Below, piece after piece: positions 34,368-42,784 of a stretch of 43,898 bases of DNA. The first letter of the stretch is position 1, and the number at the start of each line of letters is the position of its first letter. The DNA is from Methanoregula sp. Lineage in GTDB: Archaea; Halobacteriota; Methanomicrobia; Methanomicrobiales; Methanospirillaceae. The translations under genes and the position numbers were made by a program. The notes below the pieces were generated by a model. That model saw only the letters and a program-made list of their open reading frames with translations, had not been told where the DNA came from and ran no database searches. The stretch is from contig JAJRCF010000023.1 of the NCBI GenBank assembly GCA_028679075.1, positions 1 through 43,898 on the forward strand, given 5' to 3'.

Positions 34368-34643
34368 TCACTTCTTCAGCGCCCGGAGCCGTGCTGCTTC
34401 CTCTCCATCTTCCACACGGAGGAGGAACGTACCATGACAGGGCTTCGTGTACGGGAAGATGACAAAATCCCCGTCGAGCCCGATCGCGATCGGGGGCAGG
34501 CCGATCACGTGGACGTCGAATATCTTGAACCCCGGCTGCACATCGATCGATTCCCTGAAATTGCTGTGGATATAATCGCGGGACTCCTTGAACGTGGCAT
34601 CCCGCAGCACGATCTCGTAGTTCATCGATTCTACGCAGCCCAT
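34368..34643 (-). CDS. DUF1894 protein
   Basis: This 91-residue protein matches a small family (DUF1894) known mainly from methanogens: FKESRDYIHSNFRESIDVQP, then VHVIGLPPIAIG and FVIFPYTKPCHGTFLLRV. The start at 34641-34643 is behind GAGGTGG and overlaps the end of the DUF1890 gene by 13 bases; the pair is conserved together. No catalytic residues are evident. One cysteine near residue 69 and another at residue 3 are present. Function unknown. Confidence 0.85.
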   Translation of the reverse strand: MGCVESMNYEIVLRDATFKESRDYIHSNFRESIDVQPGFKIFDVHVIGLPPIAIGLDGDFVIFPYTKPCHGTFLLRVEDGEEAARLRALKK

Positions 34644-35104
34644 GGTGCCACCTCGTCGATTGCCTTTTTCAGCGGCAGGGGGTTGTGGACAGCCTTTGCC
34701 GCAATCACCGTGCAGGGAAAGTCGATCTTCTTTACCTGCTCCTCGTAATGCTCGCCATATACGAGAGCGTAGAGTTTCGCCTTCGAGATCGCTCCCATCG
34801 TCGCCGCATAGCTGACACCCGCATCATTGTGGATGAAGACAAAACACTGGTCGAAATCACGTTTCTTGTCCGTGATCAGGCCCACGGCCCGGTCGAGGTC
34901 GATCACCTCACCGAGATAATGACGATCAGGGTCCGAGACCACAAGAAGGGTATTCGCGGCCTTGTTACCGGCAACAACCGGCGTAATGCCGGCTTTTTTC
35001 AGCCGGTTGATCAGGTAGAGTGCGATACTGGTCTGTACCGGTACCTGGGGACACCCGAGCACGAGGAGTGCAGTTGCGGTTTTTGCTGTCGGTTCATCTG
35101 CCAC
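34631..35104 (-). CDS. DUF1890 protein
   Basis: This 157-residue Rossmann-like protein belongs to the methanogen-associated DUF1890 family: ALLVLGCPQVPVQTSIALYL at the N-terminus (a conserved Cys-Pro), VVAGNKAANTLLVVSDPD, and FVFIHNDAGVSYAATM. It starts with GTG (35102-35104). It resembles cobalamin-binding or nucleotide-binding alpha/beta folds, but no ligand is known. It is coupled to DUF1894 and lies 76 bases after fdhD in the same direction. Confidence 0.85.
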   Translation of the reverse strand: MADEPTAKTATALLVLGCPQVPVQTSIALYLINRLKKAGITPVVAGNKAANTLLVVSDPDRHYLGEVIDLDRAVGLITDKKRDFDQCFVFIHNDAGVSYAATMGAISKAKLYALVYGEHYEEQVKKIDFPCTVIAAKAVHNPLPLKKAIDEVAPWAA

Positions 35105-35180
35105 AATTATCCGTCCCTGACTACTGGTAATTCCTATTCTCGGCCACAGGAAATAACCTTACGCATCGCGGTTGCCGGGT

Positions 35181-35918
35181 TTACTTCCGGCCGGCAAGGT
35201 CAACCCGCCGGGGATGCGTGTAGATGGTAAACCGGTCACCCCGCGAGAACCCGATGAGGGTGATGCCTGCCGCTTCCGCTTCCGCGATCCCCTTGTCGGT
35301 CGATGCTGCACGCGAGATGATGACGGGGATCCCGGCATGGGCGCTCTTCCGGACCATGCCCGCCGGCTGCCTCCCGGTACACCCGATTACGCAGCGGGAG
35401 AGATCGATCCCGTTCAGGGCAGCATATCCCACGAGCTTGTCGACCGTGTTATGCCTGCCCACGTCGCTGCTCTTGCAGAGGAGCTTCCCGTCCTGGAACA
35501 GGACCGAGCAGTGGACCCCCCCGGTCTTTCTCCAGAGTTCGGTCTCGATCTCCTTGGTGATCGCGATGACATCATCAGGAGAAATCCGGACATCCGAGAC
35601 AATGGTTTGTACCGGAGAGAGGAAACTCTGCCCCCCGGAGGAACCGGTCTCCCGCTTCACCCGGTGCAGGTCGCAGCCGGTGTCCGAATATACCAGGATA
35701 CGGTCCCCGTCAAGGGTCACCTTGTCCACGCAGCGGACCAGACCTTCGCTGATGACATAACCGGCACCCAGCTCCCGCAGCTGGTCGCGGCTTGCAACCA
35801 GGGTGGCTACCGGCCGGTCATTGAGCAGGAGATCGAACCGGTCCTCGATGACAATGGCATCATCCGTCTCCTTCGCCACACCGGCAACAGCCTGGATGCC
35901 GTGATGGATATGGATCAT
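35181..35918 (-). CDS. fdhD: FdhD-family formate dehydrogenase accessory protein
   Basis: This ~245-residue protein is of the family that passes sulfur from a cysteine desulfurase to the molybdenum/tungsten cofactor of formate dehydrogenase. Visible motifs are LGAGYVISEGLVR, GGVHCSVLFQDGKLL, SSDVGRHNTVDKLVG and TGRQPAGMVRK. The loop that carries C-x-x-C in well-studied members reads GSSGGQ here, so those cysteines appear to be missing, and another Cys (for example in GGVHC or GCTGR) may take part. The ATG at 35916-35918 overlaps the cutA stop by four bases. No formate dehydrogenase gene is in the window. Confidence 0.9.
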   Translation of the reverse strand: MIHIHHGIQAVAGVAKETDDAIVIEDRFDLLLNDRPVATLVASRDQLRELGAGYVISEGLVRCVDKVTLDGDRILVYSDTGCDLHRVKRETGSSGGQSFLSPVQTIVSDVRISPDDVIAITKEIETELWRKTGGVHCSVLFQDGKLLCKSSDVGRHNTVDKLVGYAALNGIDLSRCVIGCTGRQPAGMVRKSAHAGIPVIISRAASTDKGIAEAEAAGITLIGFSRGDRFTIYTHPRRVDLAGRK

Positions 35919-36256
35919 GGTTCCCGCGTCTCCCCGTGCACCCATGCACGGTAGGGCAGGTAGCCGGCCGTTACCGGAAGCACGATGATCTCCGGAACTT
36001 CGTACGGGTGCATGGCTTTGAGCGCCCGGATGACCTTGTCTGCAAGGCCCTGCCGGGTCTTGATGATGAGCAGGTGCTCCTCCTCATCGCAGGACTCTCC
36101 CTTCCAGCGGTACAGGGACCGGACCGGGACGATAGTGACGCAGGCAACGAGGTTCTTCTCCAGAAGGCGCTGCGACAGGTCCGCTGAACGGGACGGGGGC
36201 ACGGTTGAATAGATCACGCAGATCTCCTGCCCGCCTCCCGCATTCTTCTTCTCCAT
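35915..36256 (-). CDS. cutA: CutA1-like divalent ion tolerance protein
   Basis: This 113-residue protein has the CutA ferredoxin-like trimer fold: VIYSTVPPSRSADLSQRLLE, LVACVTIVPVRSLYRWKGE, and MHPYEVPEIIVLPV. The family was linked to copper tolerance, but its real role is unclear. The start is the ATG at 36254-36256. It is the first gene of a unit with fdhD, and divergent from dapL. Confidence 0.92.
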   Translation of the reverse strand: MEKKNAGGGQEICVIYSTVPPSRSADLSQRLLEKNLVACVTIVPVRSLYRWKGESCDEEEHLLIIKTRQGLADKVIRALKAMHPYEVPEIIVLPVTAGYLPYRAWVHGETREP

Positions 36257-36374
36257 GCGAAAGGTGTTGCTGCTCCCGGCTCATAAGCCTATACAACAGG
36301 GTCCTACCATAGGGGCTCAGCGACAGGAAACAGGAGTTAATTTCTATAGCGCCCAGCGCCAATAGTACGTACTT

Positions 36375-37523
36375 ATGTACGCATCACGCATGAGCAATCT
36401 CCCGCCGTATCTTTTTGCACGGATCGACGCGATGAAAGCCGAGCAACGGAAGAAAGGCGTTGACCTCATCGACCTCGGTGTCGGTGACCCGGACCTCGCA
36501 ACCCCGCCCCATGTCGTGGAGGCCCTCTGCACGGCAGCAAAGGACTCAAAGAACCACCACTACCCGGACTATGCCGGCATGCCTGCCTACCGGAGCGCCG
36601 TTGCCGGGTGGTACAGGAAGCGGTTCGGTGTCACGCTCGATGCAGACAAGGAAGTCGTTGCCCTCATGGGATCCAAGGACGGCATCGCCCATATCGGCGA
36701 GGCGTTCGTGAACCCCGGCGACTATGTCCTTGCCCCGAGCCCCGGCTACCCGGTATACCGGACCGGTACCCTCTTTGCCGAGGGAAAGGTGCACGATATG
36801 CCGCTCCTGCGGGAGAATAATTTCATTCCCGTGCTCTCCGACATCCCGAAGAACGTGGCAAAGGCTGCAAAGATCCTCTACATCAATTACCCGAACAACC
36901 CGACGGGGGCCATAGCACCGGAGGGGTTCTACAAGGAAGTCGTCGACTTTGCACGCGACAATGAGATCGTTGTCGTCTCGGACAATGCGTACTCCGAGAT
37001 CTCCTTTGACGGGTACCGTGCCCCCTCGTTCCTCCAGACAAAGGGTGCCATGGAGGTCGGTATTGAGATGCACTCTCTCTCGAAAACCTACAACATGACC
37101 GGCTGGCGGATCGGCATGGCTGTCGGCAACGCGGAGGTCATTGCCGGGCTCGGGAGGGTCAAGACCAACGTGGACTCCGGAGTCTTCGATGCCGTGCAGC
37201 ATGCCGCTATCACGGCACTCTCGGGCCCGCAGGACTGCGTGAAGGACGCCTGCAGGATCTACCAGGAACGCCGCGACGTGCTCATCAAAGGCCTGCAGGG
37301 GCTTGGCTTCGATGTGCCGCTGCCCAGGGCAACATTCTACGTATGGGTGCCGGTGAAGGACTGCATGGCCTTTTCCGGCCGGCTCCTGACCGAAGCCGGT
37401 ATCGTTGCAACCCCGGGCGTTGGTTTCGGTGCCAGCGGGGAGGGCTACGTGCGGTTTGCGATCACCCGGCCGGTTGCCCGGATCCAGGAAGCAATCGAAC
37501 GGATGCGGAAGATGCAATTATGA
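36375..37523 (+). CDS. dapL: LL-diaminopimelate aminotransferase
   Basis: This 382-residue PLP enzyme converts tetrahydrodipicolinate to LL-diaminopimelate in one step, the short lysine route used by many methanogens. It has LIDLGVGDPDLATPPHVVEAL, INYPNNPTGAIAP, VVVSDNAYSEISFDGYRAPS and the PLP-lysine segment HSLSKTYNMTGWRIG (Lys near residue 239). It overlaps lysA by four bases (ATGA). Related class I aminotransferases are hard to separate by sequence alone, but the lysA coupling supports this call. The first ATG (36375) is used; an internal ATG at 36390 is possible. Confidence 0.9.
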   Translation: MYASRMSNLPPYLFARIDAMKAEQRKKGVDLIDLGVGDPDLATPPHVVEALCTAAKDSKNHHYPDYAGMPAYRSAVAGWYRKRFGVTLDADKEVVALMGSKDGIAHIGEAFVNPGDYVLAPSPGYPVYRTGTLFAEGKVHDMPLLRENNFIPVLSDIPKNVAKAAKILYINYPNNPTGAIAPEGFYKEVVDFARDNEIVVVSDNAYSEISFDGYRAPSFLQTKGAMEVGIEMHSLSKTYNMTGWRIGMAVGNAEVIAGLGRVKTNVDSGVFDAVQHAAITALSGPQDCVKDACRIYQERRDVLIKGLQGLGFDVPLPRATFYVWVPVKDCMAFSGRLLTEAGIVATPGVGFGASGEGYVRFAITRPVARIQEAIERMRKMQL

Positions 37524-38812
37524 AACTCCCCCATCACCTCACCATAAAAAACAGCCACCTGCTCATCAACGGGCAGGACTGCGTTGCCCTTGCAGAGAAA
37601 TACGGGACCCCGCTCTATGTCACGAGCGAGGACCGGATAGTGGAGCAGTTCGAGAGTTACAAAAAAGCCCTTGGCGCACGGTACCCGAAGGTGCAGGTGC
37701 TCTTTGCAGCAAAGGCAAACGGCAACCTTGCCCTGATGCGGGCGCTTGCAGCAAAAGGAGCCGGCGCAGATGTCTTCTCCTCAGGAGAACTCCAGCTGGC
37801 ACTCGTTGCCGGTATGGCGCCGGAGAAACTCCTCTTCAACGGGAGCTCCAAGACACCCGCGGACCTGAAACTCGCGGTGGAGAAAGGCGTCAAGGTCTCG
37901 CTCGACTCCCTGGACGAACTCCACCAGCTCGACGCTGTTGCAACAGCGGCCGGCAAAAAGGTGAAGGTCTCGTTCCGCGTCAACCCGGCGCTAGAAGTGC
38001 CCACCCACCAGAAGATCGCAACCGGCCTTGCCACGAGCAAGTTCGGCATCCCGCACAGGGAGATCCCTGCTGCGTATAAGGAGGCCCTGGCCTGCAAAAA
38101 CATCCAGCCGGTCGGTATCCACTGCCACATCGGCTCGCAGATCCTCGACGTTGAACCCTTTGCCCGTGCAGCCGAAGTGATGGTGCGTATCGCAAAGGAG
38201 CTGACAGAGATGGGCGTGAAGCTCGAGTTCATCGACCTTGGCGGCGGCCTTGGCATCCCCTACCACCACGACACCGACCCGGCACCGGCACCGGAGGATT
38301 ATGCAGCAAAGGTGGTCCCGATCTTTAAGGCCGGCATGGAAGCCTGCGGGATCACGCCCGAACTCTGGGTTGAGCCCGGCCGTTCGCTCGTTGCTGACTC
38401 AACCATCCTCCTCACCCGTGTCAACTCCACCAAGAGAGCCCACAAGCGCTTTGCAAACGTGGACGCCGGGTTCAACCTGCTGATCCGCCCCGCCATGTAC
38501 GATTCGTATCACGAGGTCATTGTGGCAAACAAAGCGGACGCCCCGCTCAATGCCGAATACACCGTGACCGGACCCATCTGCGAGACCGGCGACATCCTTG
38601 CACCGGACCGGAAGCTGCCGGAACTCGCTGCCGGAGATATCATCGCGGTGCTCGATGCCGGTGCCTACGGGTACTCGATGGCATCGCAGTACAACAGCCG
38701 CCCGCGGTGTCCCGAGCTCCTCCTCCATGGCACGCAGGCAGCCCTCATGCGCCGGGGGGAAACCACGGCCGATATCACCGCTGCCATGGAACGCCCGCCC
38801 TGGCAGAAGTAA
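37520..38812 (+). CDS. lysA: Diaminopimelate decarboxylase
   Basis: This 430-residue PLP enzyme of the alanine racemase fold makes L-lysine from meso-diaminopimelate. It shows VLFAAKANGNLALMRALA (PLP lysine), GADVFSSGELQLAL, KFGIPHREIP, GIHCHIGSQI, FIDLGGGLGIPY, WVEPGRSLVADS and the C-terminal GPICETGDILAPD with DAGAYGYSMASQYN. Upstream in-frame coding belongs to a dapL overlap and is rejected. The RPA gene follows 15 bases later. Confidence 0.96.
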   Translation: MKLPHHLTIKNSHLLINGQDCVALAEKYGTPLYVTSEDRIVEQFESYKKALGARYPKVQVLFAAKANGNLALMRALAAKGAGADVFSSGELQLALVAGMAPEKLLFNGSSKTPADLKLAVEKGVKVSLDSLDELHQLDAVATAAGKKVKVSFRVNPALEVPTHQKIATGLATSKFGIPHREIPAAYKEALACKNIQPVGIHCHIGSQILDVEPFARAAEVMVRIAKELTEMGVKLEFIDLGGGLGIPYHHDTDPAPAPEDYAAKVVPIFKAGMEACGITPELWVEPGRSLVADSTILLTRVNSTKRAHKRFANVDAGFNLLIRPAMYDSYHEVIVANKADAPLNAEYTVTGPICETGDILAPDRKLPELAAGDIIAVLDAGAYGYSMASQYNSRPRCPELLLHGTQAALMRRGETTADITAAMERPPWQK

Positions 38813-38827
38813 ACAAGGATCCCGCCA

Positions 38828-40132
38828 ATGCACTTCCACTATGCGCTGGTCGATGACCTCATCACCAAAGAGGAGTTCGAACAACGCGTAGAGAAGAAGA
38901 TCGACGAGTGCGGCGACCTGGTGGACGAACCGACCGCCGCGATGATGGTGGTCGGGGAACTGGGCCGCGAGCACGTGAAGATCAAGGGGCTCTCGGCGAA
39001 ATCCAGCCTCTTCTCTTTTTTCGGGAAGATTATCGACAAGACCGAACCAAAGGAGTTCGACCGGGCAGATGGCGAGAAGGGCTGGGTGGCTACTATCCTG
39101 CTTGGCGACGAGACCGGGACCACCCGGGTCGTGCTGTGGGACCAGAAAGCCGGGGCAGTACTCGATACCGAGATCGGCGAGGTCCTCGAAGTGATCGGCC
39201 GCCACCCGGGGAAGAGCACCCGGGAGATCTATGCACTTGCCCTCCGGAAAGCCAGCTGCGAGATCCCGTGCGAGATGCAAAAGAACGGTACCGGTGCAGG
39301 AAAGCTCTCGGACGAACCGGTGGATCTTGACGCCATCCTGATCACCCGCGGGGAGCCCCGTTCCTATACCCGGCGGGATGGGACCACCGGGGAGATGGTG
39401 GACGCGATCATCGGCGATGCTGCAGGCACGGCACGCATGGTCGCATGGGCCCCGGACCTGCTCCTTGCTGTCCCGGCGGGTGCTGCCATACACATCACCG
39501 GGGCAAAACCGAACCAGCGCGATGAGGGCCGGAGTTACAGCCTTGATGAGAAGAGCACCGTCTCCATCACAGACCAGGTCATCACCATACCGTTCACCCC
39601 GCTTGGTTCCGTGGCCGATCAGGGAGTATACAGTGTCCAGGGCACCATCAGGCAGCTGCAGCAGCCGCGGTCCTTCACCACGCGGAACGGCACGCCCTCC
39701 TGGGTCAGGAACGTGACGATCTCCGATGGCAAGGATGACCAGAAGATTGTGCTCTGGGGGGAGAACGCACTCGTCCCGCTGGCTGCGGGAGACTCCATCG
39801 AGGTCTATCACGCAACCGCAAAACCCGGGCGGTTCGGGGATATCGAGCTCGCGGTCGGGAGGGGGAGTGCCCTGCGGGTGCCAAAGGAACCGGCAGTTCC
39901 CGTCCCGGTCGTCTTCTCCGGCACCATCATCGCAGGGCAGGGCTGCACGTTCATCGACAATGGCAAGGATCGTTATCTCATCGAAGGAAATTTTCCTGAA
40001 GGCAGCGAGGTTGAGGTAACCGGGGTGCTCTCCGGCAGCCGTATCATCCCGGAAGAGGTCGTGCCGGTCGTGATCAGTACGGAGACGGTACTGGCACACG
40101 TGCAGGCACTCAGGGACCGTATAAACCAATAA
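38828..40132 (+). CDS. Replication protein A-like single-stranded DNA-binding protein
   Basis: This 434-residue protein contains three to four OB folds, each recognisable by a V-x-A-T-I-G-D-x-x-G-T-x-R-x-V-L/A-W pattern: GWVATILLGDETGTTRVVLW (residues about 83-102), VDAIIGDAAGTARMVAW, and VRNVTISDGKDDQKIVLW. It would coat single-stranded DNA in replication and repair. No zinc finger is obvious. It starts at an ATG behind AAGGAT, just after lysA, and shortly before radA, a sensible partner in recombination. Its stop codon lies in a 12-bp tandem duplication. Confidence 0.9.
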   Translation: MHFHYALVDDLITKEEFEQRVEKKIDECGDLVDEPTAAMMVVGELGREHVKIKGLSAKSSLFSFFGKIIDKTEPKEFDRADGEKGWVATILLGDETGTTRVVLWDQKAGAVLDTEIGEVLEVIGRHPGKSTREIYALALRKASCEIPCEMQKNGTGAGKLSDEPVDLDAILITRGEPRSYTRRDGTTGEMVDAIIGDAAGTARMVAWAPDLLLAVPAGAAIHITGAKPNQRDEGRSYSLDEKSTVSITDQVITIPFTPLGSVADQGVYSVQGTIRQLQQPRSFTTRNGTPSWVRNVTISDGKDDQKIVLWGENALVPLAAGDSIEVYHATAKPGRFGDIELAVGRGSALRVPKEPAVPVPVVFSGTIIAGQGCTFIDNGKDRYLIEGNFPEGSEVEVTGVLSGSRIIPEEVVPVVISTETVLAHVQALRDRINQ

Positions 40133-40144
40133 ATAAACCAATAA
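40121..40144. repeat. 12-bp tandem duplication across the RPA stop codon
   Basis: ATAAACCAATAA occurs twice in tandem (40121-40132 and 40133-40144), duplicating the last three codons (Ile-Asn-Gln) and the stop. The second copy is in frame but lies beyond the first stop. Confidence 0.85.
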
Positions 40145-40175
40145 AAACTCACTTTCACCCCGCGCAATCCGGGAG

Positions 40176-40182
40176 TATATAT
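40176..40182 (+). promoter_or_regulatory. TATA box of radA
   Basis: TATATAT lies 44-50 bases upstream of the radA ATG at 40227, which puts transcription start near 40205. An AGGAG site (40211-40215) precedes the ATG, so the message has a short leader of about 20 bases. Confidence 0.6.
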
Positions 40183-40226
40183 GCCAGCTTTTAACATCTT
40201 GTTGTGCCATAGGAGTGTTACAAGAA

Positions 40227-41204
40227 ATGGCTGAAGGACCATTGGAAATTGAAGATTTACCGGGTGTAGGCCCGAGCACTGCAGAGAAACTCCGGGAAGC
40301 CGGTTACCTTTCGGTCGAGAGCATTGCAACGGCAGCACCTGCCGAGCTCTCGGAGGTATCAGAGATCTCTGAGGCAACTGCAAAGAAGATCATCAAGGCC
40401 GCCCGCAAAGTCGCCGACGTCGGCGGGTTCAAGACCGGCAAGGACATCTTCGAAGCGAGGAAGGATATCAGGAAGCTCTCGTTCCGGGTCCCGGAGCTCG
40501 ACACCCTGCTCGGCGGGGGAATGGAGACCCAGGCGATCACCGAGATGTATGGTGAGTTTGGTTCCGGTAAGAGCCAGATCGTCCACCAGATGGCGGTCAA
40601 TGTCCAGCTTCCCGAGGACGACGGGGGCCTTAACGGCAGCGTCATCTACATCGATACGGAGAACACCTTCCGGCCCGAGCGTATCGAACAGATGGTGAAC
40701 GGCCTCGGCCTGGATAATATTCCCGATGTGCAGGAGTTCCTCGACAATATCCATATCGCCCGGGCCCACACGTCCGATCACCAGATGCTGTTGATCGACA
40801 ACTCCCGGGAGCTGGCAACCGAACTGAAAGAGAACGGGAAACCGGTCAAGCTCTTCATCATCGACTCGCTCACGGCCCACTTCCGGGCGGAATATGCCGG
40901 TCGCGGGACACTCGCTGCACGCCAGCAGAAACTGAACCGCCACATGCACGAGCTCTTCAAGCTCATCGATGAGCATAATGCCGTGGGCCTCGTCACCAAC
41001 CAGGTCATGTCCAACCCGGCCGTGTTCTTCGGGGACCCGACGAAGCCTATCGGAGGCAACATTGTCGGGCACACGGCGACATTCCGCCTCTACCTCCGCA
41101 AGAGCAAGGGCGGCAAACGCATTGCACGTCTCGTGGACAGCCCGAACCTTCCCGAAGGAGAGGCACCGTTCATCGTCGAAGAGGCGGGTCTCAAGTCATG
41201 TTGA
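40227..41204 (+). CDS. radA: DNA repair and recombination protein RadA
   Basis: This 325-residue archaeal RecA/Rad51 recombinase has an N-terminal helix-hairpin-helix domain (residues about 1-60, [17 protein letters not shown]), the polymerisation segment before [20 protein letters not shown], Walker [10 protein letters not shown], Walker [17 protein letters not shown], and L2-region text [20 protein letters not shown]. It forms filaments on single-stranded DNA for homologous recombination. The ATG at 40227 is used; an in-frame GTG four codons upstream overlaps the ribosome-binding site. The RPA gene upstream supplies a natural partner, although a separate promoter is visible. Confidence 0.97.
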   Translation: MAEGPLEIEDLPGVGPSTAEKLREAGYLSVESIATAAPAELSEVSEISEATAKKIIKAARKVADVGGFKTGKDIFEARKDIRKLSFRVPELDTLLGGGMETQAITEMYGEFGSGKSQIVHQMAVNVQLPEDDGGLNGSVIYIDTENTFRPERIEQMVNGLGLDNIPDVQEFLDNIHIARAHTSDHQMLLIDNSRELATELKENGKPVKLFIIDSLTAHFRAEYAGRGTLAARQQKLNRHMHELFKLIDEHNAVGLVTNQVMSNPAVFFGDPTKPIGGNIVGHTATFRLYLRKSKGGKRIARLVDSPNLPEGEAPFIVEEAGLKSC

Positions 41205-41209
41205 TATCT

Positions 41210-41238
41210 CCCGGTCTTCCGGGAACTTTTTCTTTTTT
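41210..41238 (+). terminator. Hairpin plus T-tract after radA
   Basis: CCCGG-TCTT-CCGGG (41210-41223), 5 bases after the radA stop, is followed by an 'aa' and a T-rich run to 41238. This matches an intrinsic-type or T-rich archaeal terminator. Confidence 0.7.
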
Positions 41239-41273
41239 GATTGTGTAAAATTCCTCTTATCCAGGTAGATCGT

Positions 41274-41462
41274 CCCTCCCTCTTCGAGTCAGGGCTGCTC
41301 GAAGTTGGAGAGGTTCATCAGAATCCGAAAGGTTCGTCAGGACCTTGAGGATGAGAAAATTTACGTAGAAAATTTTCGAACCTCGACAATGAGAAGGGAG
41401 GCATAAGCCGACCTTCGAAGAACGCTGATGCGTTCTTCTCGTCCTCCCAGTCTGATGACTGG
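41274..41462. other. Four successive hairpins in the radA-pgp intergenic region (possible structured RNA)
   Basis: No coding frame is present in the 301 bases between radA and the next gene. After the terminator come four inverted repeats: CTTCGAG/CTCGAAG (41282-41304); GAGG, GAAAATTT/AAATTTTC, CCTC (41347-41384); GGGAGG and GAAGAACGC-TGAT-GCGTTCTTC, then CCTCCC (41396-41448); and CCAGTC-TGAT-GACTGG (41447-41462). A short direct repeat, AGGTTC-A/G-TCAG, lies between the first two (41311-41340). The density of perfect stems is unusual. It could be a small RNA, a decayed mobile repeat or a nested set of operators. No known RNA family is recognised. Confidence 0.5.
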
Positions 41463-41505
41463 TCGGATCGAGAATTTTTAATCCCGGGCCGGCAGAGATT
41501 AAACC

Positions 41506-42204
41506 GTGTTGAAAGCGCTTATCACCGATATCGATGGGACAATCACCTGTCCCAACCGCAGGCTGGATACCGGCGCTGTCGAGACGATCCGGTCGCTGGT
41601 CGACCAGGGGGTCGAGGTAGTACTGGCAAGCGGGAACACATCCTGCTTCATGGAGGCACTCTGCAAGATGATCGGGACACAGGGGTCGTTCATTGCAGAG
41701 AACGGCGGAGTGTACCGGATCGGCTATACCGGCACTCCCCGGATTATGGGGGACCAGACTGCCTCCGCAACCGCCCTTGAAATTGTTCAGGCCCATTTCC
41801 GTGCACAGGGAAAAGAGCTGGAGCTGTTCAGCCCAACGTACCGGTTCACGGACCGGGCATTTGCCCGGACCGTTCCGGTCCCTGAAGTACGGGAGGTCCT
41901 CCGGGACAACCCCGTACAGATAATCGACACCGGGTATGCCATCCACCTCCAGGCACCGGGGATCAACAAGGGGACAACGCTTGTCCCCCTTGCCGAAGCA
42001 CTGGGCCTTGGACCAGAAGATTTCCTGGCGGTCGGGGATTCCGTGAATGATATCCAGATGATCAGGGCTGCCGGCATTGGCATCGCCGTTGCCAATGCCC
42101 ATCCCGATGCAAAAGCGGCAGCAGATTATGTTGCAGTAAACGAGTACGGCAACGGATTTGTGGAAGGAGTAAAAAAGTATTCTTCTTATTTCCGGGCAAG
42201 GTAA
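41506..42204 (+). CDS. pgp: Phosphoglycolate phosphatase, archaeal HAD type
   Basis: This 232-residue HAD hydrolase dephosphorylates 2-phosphoglycolate. The catalytic motif I is ITDIDGTITCP (Asp nucleophile). Motif II is in VVLASGNTSCFMEAL. The cap follows, and motif IV is LAVGDSVNDIQMIRAAG. It starts with GTG (41506-41508; a TTG follows), with an AT-rich box (about 41472-41483) placed for a nearly leaderless message. The 3' end overlaps the convergent PRC-barrel gene by 19 bases. Confidence 0.92.
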   Translation: MLKALITDIDGTITCPNRRLDTGAVETIRSLVDQGVEVVLASGNTSCFMEALCKMIGTQGSFIAENGGVYRIGYTGTPRIMGDQTASATALEIVQAHFRAQGKELELFSPTYRFTDRAFARTVPVPEVREVLRDNPVQIIDTGYAIHLQAPGINKGTTLVPLAEALGLGPEDFLAVGDSVNDIQMIRAAGIGIAVANAHPDAKAAADYVAVNEYGNGFVEGVKKYSSYFRAR

Positions 42205-42440
42205 CGATCAACGACAATATAGTCCTTGATATCCTTCACCGCTTCAAACGGTACAATGAGCAGCTTGTCATCCTCGAGGTTGAAGCCATCCGTGGCAAAG
42301 GACTGGTCCGGGTGGATGATCATTTCCTGCACCTGGCCGGAATCAAAGTCAACACGGATATTTTTCAGGGTCCCGATAAGCTTCCCGTCGTTGGTCATGA
42401 TCTTTTTTCTCGACAGGCTGCGGGCAAATACACGAGTCAT
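42186..42440 (-). CDS. PRC-barrel domain protein
   Basis: This 84-residue single-domain protein reads MTRVFARSLSRKKIMTNDGK, then LIGTLKNIRVDFDSGQVQEM and LLIVPFEAVKDIKDYIVVD, which is the PRC-barrel beta fold seen in RimM and in many euryarchaeal proteins. A role in RNA or ribosome-associated processes has been proposed for the family. A TATA-like box (complement of about 42456-42470) about 23 bases before the ATG points to a leaderless message. Confidence 0.88.
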   Translation of the reverse strand: MTRVFARSLSRKKIMTNDGKLIGTLKNIRVDFDSGQVQEMIIHPDQSFATDGFNLEDDKLLIVPFEAVKDIKDYIVVDRYLARK

Positions 42441-42524
42441 GAAAAAATTGACGATGTATAAATATTTAAATTGTTCTAAACTGGCGGGAAAAATGAGTTT
42501 TTCGGGATTTATAGCATAAGAAGG

Positions 42525-42734
42525 TTATTTGAACATTTCTGCGGCCATTCTGACATCGGTTCCCCGCAGGGTCTTCCTGCCGGCATGGTCTGACATCTTC
42601 TTTGCTTCCTTTGCAAGGAAGGTACCATATTCCTCCATCAGTTCGGCAAGCGTTTCAGTGGCATCGGCACTGACACGCTCGGCACCAGCCTTCTTGATGA
42701 TCCGTTCAACTGCAGCCTGGGATAATTCTGTCAT
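42525..42734 (-). CDS. Archaeal histone
   Basis: This 69-residue histone-fold protein begins MTELSQAAVERIIKKAGAER, then has helix 2 DATETLAELMEEYGTFLAKEAKKMSDHAGRKT and the loop R-T in LRGTDVRMAAEMF. It is one histone fold with no tails, as usual for archaea, and would wrap DNA as dimers. The ATG at 42732-42734 follows GGGAGG at about 10 bases. A perfect 18-bp palindrome covers its presumed TATA position, which suggests specific regulation. Confidence 0.95.
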   Translation of the reverse strand: MTELSQAAVERIIKKAGAERVSADATETLAELMEEYGTFLAKEAKKMSDHAGRKTLRGTDVRMAAEMFK

Positions 42735-42766
42735 AAATTGTTGATCCTCCCATAGCATTTGGCGCG

Positions 42767-42784
42767 GAATATCTAAAGATATTC
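42767..42784. promoter_or_regulatory. Perfect 18-bp palindrome in the histone promoter
   Basis: GAATATCT-AA-AGATATTC spans 42767-42784, 33-50 bases upstream of the histone start, overlapping the AT-rich position expected for the TATA box. A third half-site, GAATATC, lies at 42798-42804. The octamer CATTTGGC is directly repeated at 42756-42763 and 42806-42813. A repressor or activator dimer site is likely; the regulator is unknown. Confidence 0.6.

Noticed and set aside
38399-40279. A 626-codon open frame on the minus strand across the end of lysA and the whole RPA gene
   Set aside because: It runs antisense to two well-recognised genes and has no family-like sense; long antisense frames are common in GC-rich DNA.
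41440-41470. A C/D-box small RNA based on CTGATGA near 41452-41458
   Set aside because: The box sits inside a perfect hairpin and no paired box D and guide were found, so there is not enough support.
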